From: Helianthus annuus
Taxonomy: Eukaryota > Streptophyta > Magnoliopsida > Asterales > Asteraceae
Reading direction: 5' to 3'
Assembly (NCBI RefSeq): GCF_002127325.2
Contig: NC_035444.2
Span: 36,739,140-36,803,139, forward strand
DNA length: 64,000 nucleotides
This document shows, piece by piece, positions 1 through 10,694 of the stretch (positions are counted from its first letter, which is position 1; each line of letters starts with the position of its first letter). Under the pieces are notes generated by a model. It was not told the origin of the DNA and made no database searches. It saw only the letters and a program-made list of their open reading frames with translations. Both the position numbers and the translations under genes were made by a program.

Positions 1-8
1 ACAAGACC

Positions 9-369
9 TTGGATTGCAAGAAGATAAAGGATGCAACTTGCTACAGTTGCAACGAGAAGGGGCACATTAGAACCAACTGCCCTAAAAACGCCAAGAAGCC
101 TGAAGAGGCCAAGAAGACCAATGCGAGAGTCTTCAGGATGGATGCGAAAGAAGCAGTGCAAGATGATAACGTGATCACAGGTACTTTCCTCGTAAATGAT
201 ATCTTTGCAAGAGTACTTTTTGATTCGGGCGCTGATAAGTCTTTTGTTGATCATAAATTTTGCAAATTGCTGAATATGCCTATCAAAACCTTAAGTGTGA
301 ATTATGAGGTAGAGCTAGCAGATGGCACCATAGAAACCGTCTCCACTGTGTTAGATGGATGTGTGATAT
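9..369 (+). pseudogene. Gy1 gag zinc knuckle and start of protease (5' part of split ORF)
   Basis: The reading frame is open from the window edge. It shows the nucleocapsid zinc knuckle [14 protein letters not shown] (CX2CX4HX4C), followed by the retropepsin active-site motif [11 protein letters not shown]. The open frame runs on for about 20 codons past 369, but those codons come from the LTR of the inserted Gy2. The true continuation is at 13898. The real start codon of gag is outside the window, so the first ATG in the frame is internal. Confidence 0.93.
365..369. repeat. Target-site duplication of Gy2 (left copy, GATAT)
   Basis: GATAT lies immediately before the LTR terminus TGTCACACC at 370, and again at 13898..13902 right after the other LTR terminus GTGTTACA. 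A perfect 5-bp duplication is the normal mark of LTR-retrotransposon integration. Here it shows that 370..13897 entered as a single unit. Confidence 0.97.
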
Positions 370-3300
370 TGTCACACCCCGATTTCCACGTGTCACCGGT
401 GGGCCCGGTGTGGGGTACAGTGACGTAGTTGGCATCGTCATAGACAATCAACACAATATAATAATGCACAGCGGAAGCAGAATAGAAACATTTCAACTTT
501 TAAATATAGTGTAATAATAAATATCACAGTAGTTAAAATGGATCCACAGGCGGATCAAATAAAATAAGATAAAATAGTTCAACAGATATATTGTCGTCCG
601 AGCTTGCGAGACTATAGTGGACGCTCTTAGGAAACAACCAGCCTATTTCCGTATAGTACCTGCACTTAACCTTTTGGGAAAAATACGTCAGTTTACACTG
701 GTAAATACAAATCGACTGACTCATTTTGAAAATGATTGAAAATTTATTTAAATGCACAAGGCATAAATATTTTTATTAACTTGGGATAATAAGTCAAAAT
801 GTATTTACCTGAGCAAGTATAAGTCACAAATGATAAGTGTTGGTAGCTTTTACCGGGCCTCCTAATCTGGAACAAAGGTTTATAATTAACCTATTAGATT
901 TCTAACGGCCTTTTATTTAAGCTTAAGCTTTGACCGGTTAGTTTTAGGAATGATACGGTTTACGCACGATTAAGCGAAAGACCGGATAGAATGTGATTTA
1001 GACCCGACAAGTTTGAATACTTGTATAATATGGGTATACTAAATACATTCTGGATTTTGAAATAAAAATGATATCGTTTGACCCGTTTCGGTCAATTTAC
1101 GCAAACTAGTTACGTAAACCGAACCGAACGCAAAAAGGGCGATACGGGTAGACAAATGATTCAAATGCAAGTTCCCTGATATAATATGCTTTAAATATGA
1201 TATAATATCAGTAAGTTATGTTCTATATTGCCCGGAATAATTTTAAACTCAATTTATGCCTTAGAAGGGCATTTTGGTCATTTAAAAGATAATAAAAGAG
1301 TAAAATTAGAACTCTGAGTTTCGGGTCTGGTTCATACAGTAAATATACTTATTATAACATATTATATTAGTAGGGTATGACCCATATATCAAATTTATCA
1401 TTTAAAACCAAACTATGCACCGTAGGGGTATTTTAGTAATTTCACAAGGGCTAAAAGTGCCAAAACTGGAAGTCTGAGTTCATATACTTATACTTACTGT
1501 TTTTATATGAAAATATGCTAAACACATCAGTAGGTATAGGTCTTATATGTTTAAAACAAGTATAACGCTTACTATGCGCTTAAAACGCTAAATATGCGAT
1601 TTAAGGGCGTTTTCGGGTTTTCAAATTAAATCTGAGATTTTTATATTTCCAGAACACTTAAAATAATTTATTCATCATATAAAATCAGTAGAAAAAGGTT
1701 TCGGGTCAAAAGGATGTGTAAAACTCATTTTATGGCTAAAACGGTCAAAACCGACATAAGCCGAAATAACTAGGCGATCTAGGATCCGTTCAGCCAAAAA
1801 TTAATTAAAAATCATCAAAATTCCCAGAATATTAAAATACATCAGTTGGTAAAAAAGTTTTGTACCAAAACGTGGCCAGAAACGGGTTCTATGCGAAAAG
1901 GACCGTTTATGTAAATTTATAATATAGTTTTACGCTAATGGCCATAACTCACAATCTGGACCACCAACTGATCCGAAACTTTCGGTGCAAGTTCATATAT
2001 TAGAAATAAAGATTTCTATCCTTTCATTTTTCCAAAAATCACGTTTTATATCAAAAAGGGTAAAATAGTCAACTTTATGCATAAATAGGAAACATGCATT
2101 CGAATCGGCTAAGCATAGACTTATGACATAAAATTTCCAGAAAGTTTAACTAAAATAAAAATAGTCAAAAATACTTTCCAATACAGATCTCGAACATGCA
2201 TGTACGAATCCGAATCGATAGCCTACGAAATAATCGTTTTATAAGACTTTCGGTTCCGATTCGTGTCTATACTATAGATTGTCGAGTTGATGATGATAAA
2301 ACACATTCTTATATGTATTACAAGTTATTTATGATGATCAATCAGATTGCATGTCTAATATATTAACTTTCAAGCTTATTTTTGCAAAAATCAATTCTGT
2401 TGACTTTTTAGAAACAGGTTTGACTCGACATTTAGCATGCATGTAGTGGGAATCAGAGAGTACCCTTTAGAGGGTTTGTTTCCCATAATATTACCAACAT
2501 AAATCAGGTTTCAATTCGAGAAATAACTGATTGAAACCCGTTTAATCAGAAAGTCAAAGCTTATGAACACACAGTTTGACTTTTAGCAATAATCAAAGTA
2601 ATAACGGATTAGAGAACGAATTGAAAGCTTACAAAGGTCCTAAAGATGTTTAGTGAACACTAGAATTCGTCCTTGATGATCAGATTAACTCCAGAAAGCT
2701 TGAGAGAGTTCTTGAATGTAGAGAGCTCCTTGTTCACAACTTCAAGTGCCAAGAACAATGATGTTTGATCTGATTTATGGTGTAATCAGATGGTTGGAGT
2801 AGGCTACTGTTGATGTAGGCATGCAAGGGCACGTATTGGAGCATTTGGGAGGCAAGACCAGCTGTTTACAACTCAATTTCGGACCCAAATCAGCCCCAAA
2901 TACGATTTCTGTCGCTGGCAGACCCACGCGGCCCGCTTGGGCTTTACCAGGCGGGTCGCCTGACCCCTGGTTCAGCCAAACAAGTTTCAGTTTTGGCAGA
3001 AATGGTCCCTGAGCTTGTACGCGATGTTTCGGCTACTATTCTCGACCCGTAAACCCCCAAACTTGGTTTCTAAGAACCTTAGGACTTTTACCAACATGGT
3101 AATGTCCTTGGAACATTTTGCGCTCAACCGAAAAGCCCTGAAATTCGACGTTGACGCTTTTAGTCCTTCAAGTACGGTTTTGGCCATAACTTTCTCATAC
3201 GTTGACGAAACTTCATGAAATTTTTACCACATATTCTAGTGAGTATATTTTAGCTATACAAAGCTTCGGGTCTGCCAAAAGTTTACTCAGAGGTATAAAT

Positions 3301-3573
3301 TAAACATGTTGACACTTTTGGCCCCTATAGTTTGAAATACTTCACTTTTGTGCAATTTCCGCGTCGTATGATCCATGAACCATCCGTTTAAGGTTATAAA
3401 CATTATGTAGGGTTATCATAGAGCCTATTTATCCATTGTTGACACTTTGGACCCTTACGTTCCATAGTTTTCACTGTTTGTCACTTTTAGTCCCTCTAAA
3501 GTATATTTTTACATACCGGAACCTTATGACACGTGTCAAGACATTATTGGACGAAATTTTTCGAGGTGTTACA
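370..3573 (-). repeat. Gy2 3' LTR
   Basis: 3204-bp terminal repeat, nearly identical to 10695..13897. It begins TGTCACACCCCG and ends GGTGTTACA on the + strand, i.e. TGTAACACC...GTGTGACA on the element's own strand. It differs from the other copy by a few single-base changes (near 535, 899, 1768 and 2061) and one A in an A-run near 1855. The short ORFs inside it recur in both LTRs and match nothing I recognise, so I treat it as non-coding. Confidence 0.97.
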
Positions 3574-3590
3574 TCCTCACCCCCTTAAAA
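3574..3590 (-). promoter_or_regulatory. Gy2 polypurine tract
   Basis: On the - strand this reads AAGGGGGTGAGGA directly before the 3' LTR terminus TGTAACACC. That is the purine-rich primer for plus-strand DNA synthesis. The same tract precedes the 3' LTR of Gy1 at 17038..17050. Confidence 0.9.
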
Positions 3591-3609
3591 GAAATCTCGA
3601 CCCCGAGAT

Positions 3610-4698
3610 TTATTCAAACAAATGGGGATATTTTTCTTTCATCGTGGATTCCACTTCCCACGTGTATTCGGGACCTCTACGGGCATCCCACTTGACCTTA
3701 ACAATAGGCACATGCTTCCTTCGAAGCTTCTTTACCTGTCGATCCTCAATCGACAAAGGTTTTTCAACAAACTTCAGACTTTCGTCTATGTGTATATCTG
3801 TATGCGGTATAACCAGTGAATCGTCAGCGAAACACTTCTTCAAATTACAGATGTGGAACACATTATGAATAGCACTAAGCTCTTCAGGCAAGTTTAACTT
3901 GTAAGCGACTGACCCGACACGTTCGATTATCTCGAAAGGTCCTATATATCTCGGGCTTAGCTTGCCTTTCTTTCCAAATCTCATCACACCTTTCCAAGGT
4001 GATACCTTAAGCAACACTTTTTCACCCACATCAAAGTGAAAATCTTTGCGCTTAGGATCCGCATAACTTTTCTGCCTATCTCTGGCAGCTTTCAAACGAT
4101 CACGGATCTGAACGATCTTGTCTGTCGTCTCAAAGACGATATCTGGTCCAGACAACTGGACATCTCCAACTTCTGCCCAACAAATGGGCGATCTACACTT
4201 CCTACCGTATAGGGCCTCAAAAGGCGCAGCCTTTATGCTGGAATGGTAGCTATTGTTGTAGGAGAATTCAATCAGTGGTAAGTTCTTATCCCAACTACCA
4301 CCCAAGTCAATCGCACATGCGCGAAGCATGTCTTCCAGAGTTTGAATAGTACGCTCACTCTGACCATCAGTCTGAGGATGGTAAGTCGTACTAAAATTCA
4401 AACGAGTGCCCAACGACTGTTGGAAACTCTTCCAAAAATGTGACGTATATCTAGTATCTCTATCAGAGATAATAGATATAGGTATACCATGTAGCGCTAC
4501 TATTTTATCGACGTATAATTGAGCCAACATATCTGAGCTATACGTCTCTTTGATGGGTAGAAAATGAGCTGACTTCGTCAGTCTATCTACTATGACCCAT
4601 ATGGTATCATTTCCCTTTTTCGTCTTCGGCAACTTGGTGATGAAATCCATTGTCACCATTTCCCATTTCCACTTGGGAATTTCAGGTTGCTGAAGCAA
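3610..4698 (-). CDS. Gy2 integrase core and chromodomain-like tail (downstream of frameshift)
   Basis: 362-codon open frame carrying the rest of pol. The DDE catalytic triad is visible at about D18 (VTMDF), D79 (ISDRDT) and E115 (GQSERT), with the expected 35-residue D-E spacing. The GPFEII region follows, and then a chromodomain-like C-terminus with VKVKWDAR and YTWE near residues 300-350. The integrase zinc-binding domain lies in the preceding ORF in another frame. The first ATG here is only the first in frame after the shift, not a true start. It overlaps the end of the preceding ORF by about 46 bp. Confidence 0.9.
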   Translation of the reverse strand: MLQQPEIPKWKWEMVTMDFITKLPKTKKGNDTIWVIVDRLTKSAHFLPIKETYSSDMLAQLYVDKIVALHGIPISIISDRDTRYTSHFWKSFQQSLGTRLNFSTTYHPQTDGQSERTIQTLEDMLRACAIDLGGSWDKNLPLIEFSYNNSYHSSIKAAPFEALYGRKCRSPICWAEVGDVQLSGPDIVFETTDKIVQIRDRLKAARDRQKSYADPKRKDFHFDVGEKVLLKVSPWKGVMRFGKKGKLSPRYIGPFEIIERVGSVAYKLNLPEELSAIHNVFHICNLKKCFADDSLVIPHTDIHIDESLKFVEKPLSIEDRQVKKLRRKHVPIVKVKWDARRGPEYTWEVESTMKEKYPHLFE

Positions 4699-7600
4699 AC
4701 CTGACGTTTCTGATGCTCAGCCTTGACTTGCGCACAAGTCAAACATTTGGCCACATACTCGGCCACGGACTTTTTCAAACCAATCCACCAGTAGTTTGAT
4801 TTCAAATCCTGGTACATCTTATCAGCTCCAGGATGAACGGAATATTTAGAGCTGTGGGCTTCCTGGAGGATAACATCCCGAAGTCCTCCATATACTGGAA
4901 CCCATATTCGTCCGTTTAGTCGTAGCATCCCATCTTTGTCGTGGGATAACTGCTCCTCAGTTACTCCCAACTTTTCTGCAGGATAGTTAGCTTCCAGCAC
5001 AGCTTCCTTCTGTGCAGCTAACACCCTTTCATTCAAGTTATTTCTTATTTCAATGCGCTTGGCATTGATTCTGATCGGTTTCACCCTTTCCTTTCTGCTT
5101 AAGGCGTCGGCAACCACATTTGCCTTGCCTGGATGGTATCGTATCTCGCAGTCATAATCATTGAGGGTTTCCATCCATCGCCTTTGACGCATGTTCAATT
5201 CCTTCTGATTGAACAGATGCTGAAGACTCTTGTGATCCGAATAAATTATGCACTTGGTTCCATACAAGTAATGTCTCCATAACTTCAAAGCAAATACAAC
5301 TGCACCCAATTCCAAATCGTGGGTGGTGTAGTTCTTCTCGTGCACCTTGAGCTGTCGAGAAGCGTAGGCAATGACTTTGCCTTTCTGCATGAGTACACAG
5401 CCCATGCCAGTATGTGATGCATCACAATACACCACAAATTCATCTATACCATCGGGCAACGTCAATACTGGCGCATTGCTCAGCCTCTGCTTCAGAATGT
5501 CAAAGGATTCCTGCTGCTTAGGGCCCCAATCAAACTTAATCTTCTTACGGGTCAATGAAGTTAGGGGCGCAGCAATTCTCGAAAAGTTCTCGATAAATCG
5601 CCTATAATATCCTGCCAACCCGAGGAAACTGCGAATCTCGGTAGGAGTCTTCGGCTCCTGCCAGTTCATGACTGCTTCTACTTTAGCGGGATCTACTTGG
5701 ATACCACGCTCGCTTACAACATGTCCAAGGAACTGGACTTCTCGAAGCCAAAATTCACACTTCGAGAATTTGGCATAAAGCTTCTCTTGATGCAGAAGTT
5801 TGAGAATACAACGAAGGTGTTTCTCATGATCAGCTTGGCTCTTCGAGTAGATAAGAATGTCATCAATGAAGACGATGACGAACTTATCTAAATAAGGTTT
5901 GCAGACGCGATTCATGAGGTCCATGAACGCGGCTGGTGCGTTAGTGAGCCCAAACGGCATCACTAGGAACTCGTAATGTCCATAACGAGTCCTAAACGCG
6001 GTCTTGTGCACATCTTCTTCTTTGACTTTCAACTGATGATAACCTGACCTCAGGTCAATCTTGGAGAAATAACTTGCTCCTTGCAACTGGTCGAACAGAT
6101 CGTCGATCCTGGGTAACGGATACCGATTCTTGATAGTGACCTTGTTAAGCTCACGATAATCGATGCATAGACGCATCGACCCATCCTTCTTCTTAACGAA
6201 CAAGATTGGCGCTCCCCAAGGAGACGAGCTAGGTCTAATAAAACCTTTAGCTAATAGATCATCCAACTGCGTCCTCAACTCCTTCATCTCCGTTGGTGCA
6301 AATCTGTATGGTGCTCTTGCTACAGGTGCTGCACCTGGTATGATATCTATCCGAAACTCTACTTGCCTATCCAGTGGCAACCCGGGTAGCTCTTCAGGAA
6401 TTACTTCAGGATATTCCGAAATAACAGGAATATCTTCAATCTTCGGCTTCGGCTCATCAATGGTAACTTGTGCCATATAAATGACACATCCCTTCTGCAT
6501 GCATCTGGATGCTTTGAGCATGGACACTTGCTCCGGCAATCCATGCTGGGTATCTCCTTGAATAGTAAGTGACTCACCAGACGGAGTCTTCACTATCACC
6601 TGCTTTCTATTGCACAGAATTTGGGCTTGGTTACTCGACAACCAATCCATGCCTATCACTATGTCGAATCCAGCTAGCTTAAAGGGAAGCAAGGACAACG
6701 GGAAAGAATGATTCCTAATGGATATAACACATCCATCTAGAACAGTCGAGGCGGTTTCTAAGGTTCCATCGGCTAATTCCACCTCATATTTCACACTTAA
6801 GGTTTTAACAGGAAGGTTCAACAGTTTACAAAACTTATCATCTACAAACGACTTATCAGCTCCTGAATCAAACAAGACTCTAGCAAAAACATCATTTACA
6901 AGAAACGTACCGGTAATGACGTTGTCGTCAAGGACTGCTTCCTTAGCGTCCATTCTGAAGACTCTCGCATTAGTCTTCTTCCCATCATCTGCTTTCTTCG
7001 CATTCTTTGGGCAGTTGGGCCGAATATGCCCTTTCTCGTTGCAACCAAAACAGGTTGCATCCTTCATTTTCTTGCAATCCACAGCTTTATGATCTGTGGA
7101 CTTGCAGATTCCACATCGTTTCTCCGAAGACTGGGATTTTGTTTCTAACCGACACCTCCCAAAGTGGTGTCTCCTGCAAATCTTGCATCTGGGTTTCTCA
7201 CCCGACTGATGATCACTTTTCCTAGACCCCGACCCTTTCCTGTGGTCGTTGTTCCCTCTATGTCGCTTTTCAGATCTTCGTGAGGTGTCATCCTCACGTT
7301 TCCGTTTGTTCTCCTCAGAGCTCTTCATAGCTCTCAATCTTACCACATCCTGAGTGAGGGAGAGGGATAGATCTGCCACGGATCTAAATGTAGTAGGTTT
7401 GGAAGCTTTGACGCTTGCCTTTATCTCCGGTGCCAGACCCCCAATAAATCGAGCAATCCTACGCGGCTCCGGGGTCACCAAGTAAGGCACTAAACGAGAC
7501 AACGTGTTGAACGTAGTAAGATACGCTTGACAATCGAGGTTCTTCATAACCAAGGATACAAAATCCGATTCGATTCGCTCGACCTCGTGCTGCGGACAGA

Positions 7601-8186
7601 AGTTCTCTTTAATCAGGGCTACAAACTGTTCCCATGACAAACCGTACAGTGTGGCCTTACCGGCAGCTTGTAGGAGTGACTTCCACCATGCTAACGCATC
7701 TCCCTTGAATGACTGGGATACGTACTTCACGACGTCCCTATCAGCACACCCGCTGATATCAACCACAGTATCCATCTCATCAATCCACGTCATACAATCG
7801 ACGGCTCCCTTTTCCCCAGTGAAATCTCTGGGCTTGCAAGATACAAAATACTTGTACGTACAGGACCTGCTGTACGTGTCATGTTTCAGCTCAATCTCCT
7901 GCTTTGGGACGCTGCTGTGGTTGGAGGAGTGATTATCATCCTCAGCTTTCTTCGGCTCACTCTTTTTAGATGGCGGCTTACTATGAGCCCCTGAATGAGT
8001 CTTAGACTTGACATGCGTCACTGTGCGGGTTCTACTCTGAGTACCACTAGATTCCTTGAACTGCCTATCCATAGCCTTGGCGACAGCATTATCTATCAGT
8101 GCTTGCAGCTCTGCACCGGTAACGTGAATCTTTGCATTATCTGAGCGTTCCCCAGAATGACTGTTGGTTTCCTCCGATTTGGCCAT
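4653..8186 (-). CDS. Gy2 gag-protease-RT-RNase H polyprotein, frameshifted before the integrase core
   Basis: 1177-codon ORF starting MAKSEET. Gag lies at about 110-300 (ALAWWKSLL). A CX2CX4HX4C zinc knuckle is near 379-392, and the protease [11 protein letters not shown] near 439. Reverse transcriptase spans about 600-800, with FIDD as the catalytic YXDD variant. RNase H (YCDAS, YSDHKSL) is near 918-1035, and the integrase HHCC zinc-binding domain near 1110-1155. Compared with Gy1 at 15911-15945, one base is missing around 4700-4712; the last ~20 residues are therefore out-of-frame and the integrase core is detached. Apart from that, all enzymatic motifs look intact. ATG at 8186 is the first in frame after the untranslated spacer. 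Confidence 0.95.
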   Translation of the reverse strand: MAKSEETNSHSGERSDNAKIHVTGAELQALIDNAVAKAMDRQFKESSGTQSRTRTVTHVKSKTHSGAHSKPPSKKSEPKKAEDDNHSSNHSSVPKQEIELKHDTYSRSCTYKYFVSCKPRDFTGEKGAVDCMTWIDEMDTVVDISGCADRDVVKYVSQSFKGDALAWWKSLLQAAGKATLYGLSWEQFVALIKENFCPQHEVERIESDFVSLVMKNLDCQAYLTTFNTLSRLVPYLVTPEPRRIARFIGGLAPEIKASVKASKPTTFRSVADLSLSLTQDVVRLRAMKSSEENKRKREDDTSRRSEKRHRGNNDHRKGSGSRKSDHQSGEKPRCKICRRHHFGRCRLETKSQSSEKRCGICKSTDHKAVDCKKMKDATCFGCNEKGHIRPNCPKNAKKADDGKKTNARVFRMDAKEAVLDDNVITGTFLVNDVFARVLFDSGADKSFVDDKFCKLLNLPVKTLSVKYEVELADGTLETASTVLDGCVISIRNHSFPLSLLPFKLAGFDIVIGMDWLSSNQAQILCNRKQVIVKTPSGESLTIQGDTQHGLPEQVSMLKASRCMQKGCVIYMAQVTIDEPKPKIEDIPVISEYPEVIPEELPGLPLDRQVEFRIDIIPGAAPVARAPYRFAPTEMKELRTQLDDLLAKGFIRPSSSPWGAPILFVKKKDGSMRLCIDYRELNKVTIKNRYPLPRIDDLFDQLQGASYFSKIDLRSGYHQLKVKEEDVHKTAFRTRYGHYEFLVMPFGLTNAPAAFMDLMNRVCKPYLDKFVIVFIDDILIYSKSQADHEKHLRCILKLLHQEKLYAKFSKCEFWLREVQFLGHVVSERGIQVDPAKVEAVMNWQEPKTPTEIRSFLGLAGYYRRFIENFSRIAAPLTSLTRKKIKFDWGPKQQESFDILKQRLSNAPVLTLPDGIDEFVVYCDASHTGMGCVLMQKGKVIAYASRQLKVHEKNYTTHDLELGAVVFALKLWRHYLYGTKCIIYSDHKSLQHLFNQKELNMRQRRWMETLNDYDCEIRYHPGKANVVADALSRKERVKPIRINAKRIEIRNNLNERVLAAQKEAVLEANYPAEKLGVTEEQLSHDKDGMLRLNGRIWVPVYGGLRDVILQEAHSSKYSVHPGADKMYQDLKSNYWWIGLKKSVAEYVAKCLTCAQVKAEHQKRQVCFSNLKFPSGNGKW

Positions 8187-8444
8187 TGTAGCCTTAAGCT
8201 ACAATAAAGGACAAGGTCTAATTTAGAACCTAACAGTATCATCGTTCTCAACGATTTATTAACCATGGTATCAAGAACCTTAGCAGTTAATTTAATAAAT
8301 TTCATTCAGGCTCTTATTAGCAATCAAGGAATGAAAATATATATATTGGCACCATAGGCCTAGTCACAAGGACAATCACTAAATTATAAATTTAGATTTT
8401 TATAGGATTATAAATTGTAATATTAAACAAATAATCCTTTACTA

Positions 8445-8663
8445 GGCAGAGAGTCATAAACTACAACTGCCACTATATAACATAGTTATAACCCGTAGGT
8501 ATCAAGTCATAAACAGACTTGTGTACAGATAAAATCTGTAGATATTTCTTTTCTTGGCAGGGAGTCATAAACCACAACTGCCACTATATGACATAGTCAT
8601 AACCCGTAGGTATCAAGTCATTAATAGACTTGTATACAGATAAAATCTGTAGATAATTTATTA
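8445..8663. repeat. 111-bp tandem duplication in Gy2 leader spacer
   Basis: Two adjacent copies begin at 8445 and 8556 (both GGCAG...GAGTCATAAA), separated by 111 bp. They share ACCCGTAGGTATCAAGTCAT and ACAGATAAAATCTGTAGAT, the latter a small inverted repeat (ACAGAT/ATCTGT). The copies differ by several substitutions. They lie between the leader ORF and gag on the element RNA; function is unknown. Confidence 0.9.
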
Positions 8664-8972
8664 AAAAAAGTGGCTTGTGTGATTCTACAGATCACGCTTA
8701 GCCCGGAATGTTAACATGTTTTCAGATGTTAACAGGGAGTTGAATCTTTTCAACCAGGTTTTACCGTCACGGCCAGGCCTGTTAATAAGGCATTCAAGCT
8801 AGGTTATACCTTACTAAGATTCTTATAAAATGGCAAATCAAATAAAAATTGATATTTTCCATTATTTTAATATTGTATTCATGCATATAATTAAAATGAG
8901 AAATTCAAACTAACCATTTCAAATTTCAAACAAGTACTAGTACATATTTTGCCCTAAACGGGACTTTGAAAT

Positions 8973-9160
8973 AACATGAATAACATGAATAACATGAATA
9001 ACATGCCCGCGCAGGGGCTAAACAAATAACAACAATAACAAAATAAAATAAAGCAAACCCACGCAGGGGCCAACAGAACAGCATACCCTCGCAGGGGTAG
9101 AATAAGATAAATATACCCACACAGGGGTAGAGTACAAGGATAGATGTCCACGCAGGGACA
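8973..9160. repeat. Short tandem repeat and five CCC-CGCA-GGG mini-hairpins in Gy2 spacer
   Basis: From about 8973 a 10-bp unit (ATAACATGAA) is repeated roughly three to four times. It is followed by five small inverted repeats of the form CCCNCGCAGGG(G), at about 9006, 9058, 9087, 9114 and 9147. The flanking stems CCC/GGG are kept while the loop varies (GCGCA, ACGCA, TCGCA, ACACA). This suggests RNA stem-loops in the leader between the leader ORF and gag. Role unknown; packaging or translation control is speculation. Confidence 0.8.
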
Positions 9161-9188
9161 TGAGTAAATGAGACAATAATCGAAGGAT

Positions 9189-10487
9189 TCAATGATCCCT
9201 CTTGCTCTTACCCTTGAGCAAATCAAACACCTTCTTGAACATGCCACTGGTGCGACGGCGATCAGCTCGCATCTCGTGTTGAAACTCACGTCGCATGCTA
9301 TCAATCCCATGCAGGATTTCCTGAACCTGCGGCGGCGACATCATAGGCGCCGGTGGCGGTGGCTGGTACTGCTGCGGCTGCGGTGGCTGGTACGGCTGCG
9401 GCTGCGGTGGCTGCTGGTAACCCGGAGGGTAACCAAAAGTAGACTGCCCAGCAGCCCAAGTGTCTCCCAATGGACCACTAGGTGGGAGTGAGCTGTAGTT
9501 CACCGCTTGCCAATAAGGGTCTCCTATGTAATCATAACCCTGAGGGAAAACATGCTCGAACGGGTTAAACTGAGCTGCACTAGCATAAGCCGGAATCGGC
9601 TCTCCATAATTCTGCGGCGGGAGAGGCGGGATTGGTACAGAAGTAACCTCCGATACGGGATGCTGAGACTCCCCTGTCTCGGACTCCCCGGGAAGAGACG
9701 TGTAGCGGCTGCTACCAACATGTGGAGGGGTGCCTATGCGAATCCCTCCGCGCGTAGACATGCGCGCATTCCTCCTTGGCCTCTGAGGCGGAGGAGGTAA
9801 AACTGGTGGCGGCGGTGGTGACGGAGTGATCACGTCACGCCATAGGGCCTCAGATAGGTCCTGCGGTAGAGGCGGCTGCTGCTGGAGCTGCTGCTGCTGA
9901 GAGTGGTGCTGCGAGTGCACCGGCGAAACCTGGTGAGACTGGAGCATCGGAGAGTTGTGGCTGGGGGTGTAATACCAATCATGCTGCTTAAATCTCTCCT
10001 GAAAGCTGTCCCCACCATTGTAGGGTGATCCCCTAAATGGCGACCCATCCGATATCTCAATCGGATGGTTAGGTGTACCTGATGGCGGTAGCGAGGGGTC
10101 CGTATCCTCGTCGACGTCCATCTCGTGACCACCAGAAAAGTGGTCCTCCGGTCCAAGTGGGTTATGACCCACTGGCTCATCCCCAAAAGCATCAGGGTTA
10201 TACAAACCCTGGTAGACTGGTGCTGGATACTGGTGCGGTGACTGCTGCAAAGGTATGTAGGATCCATGCGAACCATGGGGCCCATTCTCCGAGTGGGGCC
10301 CAAACGAGTGGGGTAAAGACGGTGAAGTGCTGGCGGATACCGAGTGTCTGGCAGGCTCGGCGAAAGACCTCCAAAGGTCGTTGGCGGCTGTGTTGTGCGT
10401 GGCGGATGGAGCTCGCCTATGTGAGGGCCCTGCCTCATGGTCGTGGGATGTAGCAAATCCTCCTCGACCTCTCATTCGTGGCGGCAT
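9189..10487 (-). CDS. Gy2 leader ORF: proline/glutamine-rich protein of unknown function upstream of gag
   Basis: 433-codon ORF between the PBS and gag, on the element's coding strand. The frame is open 17 codons further upstream, but MPPRMRGRGGF at 10487 is the likely start. The N-terminus is Arg/Gly-rich. The middle is low complexity, rich in Pro, Gln, Ser and His, with acidic DVDEDTDPS and the SDGSPFRGSP motif. Poly-Pro and PPQPQPYQPP repeats follow, and the C-terminus is charged and probably helical, ending near FDLLKGKSKRDH. There is no zinc knuckle, gag capsid or enzyme motif. I recall similar leader proteins in Asteraceae Ty3 elements, unverified. The gag start is about 1 kb further downstream, so gag is not the first long ORF on the genomic RNA. 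Confidence 0.8.
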   Translation of the reverse strand: MPPRMRGRGGFATSHDHEAGPSHRRAPSATHNTAANDLWRSFAEPARHSVSASTSPSLPHSFGPHSENGPHGSHGSYIPLQQSPHQYPAPVYQGLYNPDAFGDEPVGHNPLGPEDHFSGGHEMDVDEDTDPSLPPSGTPNHPIEISDGSPFRGSPYNGGDSFQERFKQHDWYYTPSHNSPMLQSHQVSPVHSQHHSQQQQLQQQPPLPQDLSEALWRDVITPSPPPPPVLPPPPQRPRRNARMSTRGGIRIGTPPHVGSSRYTSLPGESETGESQHPVSEVTSVPIPPLPPQNYGEPIPAYASAAQFNPFEHVFPQGYDYIGDPYWQAVNYSSLPPSGPLGDTWAAGQSTFGYPPGYQQPPQPQPYQPPQPQQYQPPPPAPMMSPPQVQEILHGIDSMRREFQHEMRADRRRTSGMFKKVFDLLKGKSKRDH

Positions 10488-10678
10488 AGTGATCCTGTCA
10501 AAAGTCAAACAAGTTGCACAACAAAATATATAAGACAATGCAATAATAAATAATAAAAATAAATTAAACGAAATGTGAATATTTCCTATGTTCTTTGTCT
10601 AGACTCGAAAATCGAGGAATGTGCATTTGTGTAACTGAGATTAAACACAAAAGGATAGTGTTTAATTCACTCAGCGTT

Positions 10679-10691
10679 GGCTCTGATACCA
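10679..10691 (-). promoter_or_regulatory. Gy2 primer-binding site (initiator Met tRNA type)
   Basis: The - strand reads TGGTATCAGAGCC, the standard plant complement to the 3' end of initiator methionine tRNA. It lies three bases inside the 5' LTR. It fixes the element's orientation as - strand. Confidence 0.95.
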
Positions 10692-10694
10692 ACC

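Noticed and set aside
2821..3218. Small ORFs, recurring at 13145..13542
   Set aside because: They lie within the two copies of the Gy2 LTR; no recognisable domain and overlapping antisense ORFs.
9830..10456. 208-codon ORF overlapping the leader ORF on the same strand
   Set aside because: Shadow frame of the low-complexity leader ORF; only one of the two frames gives a coherent RG-rich start and charged C-terminus, and I chose that one.
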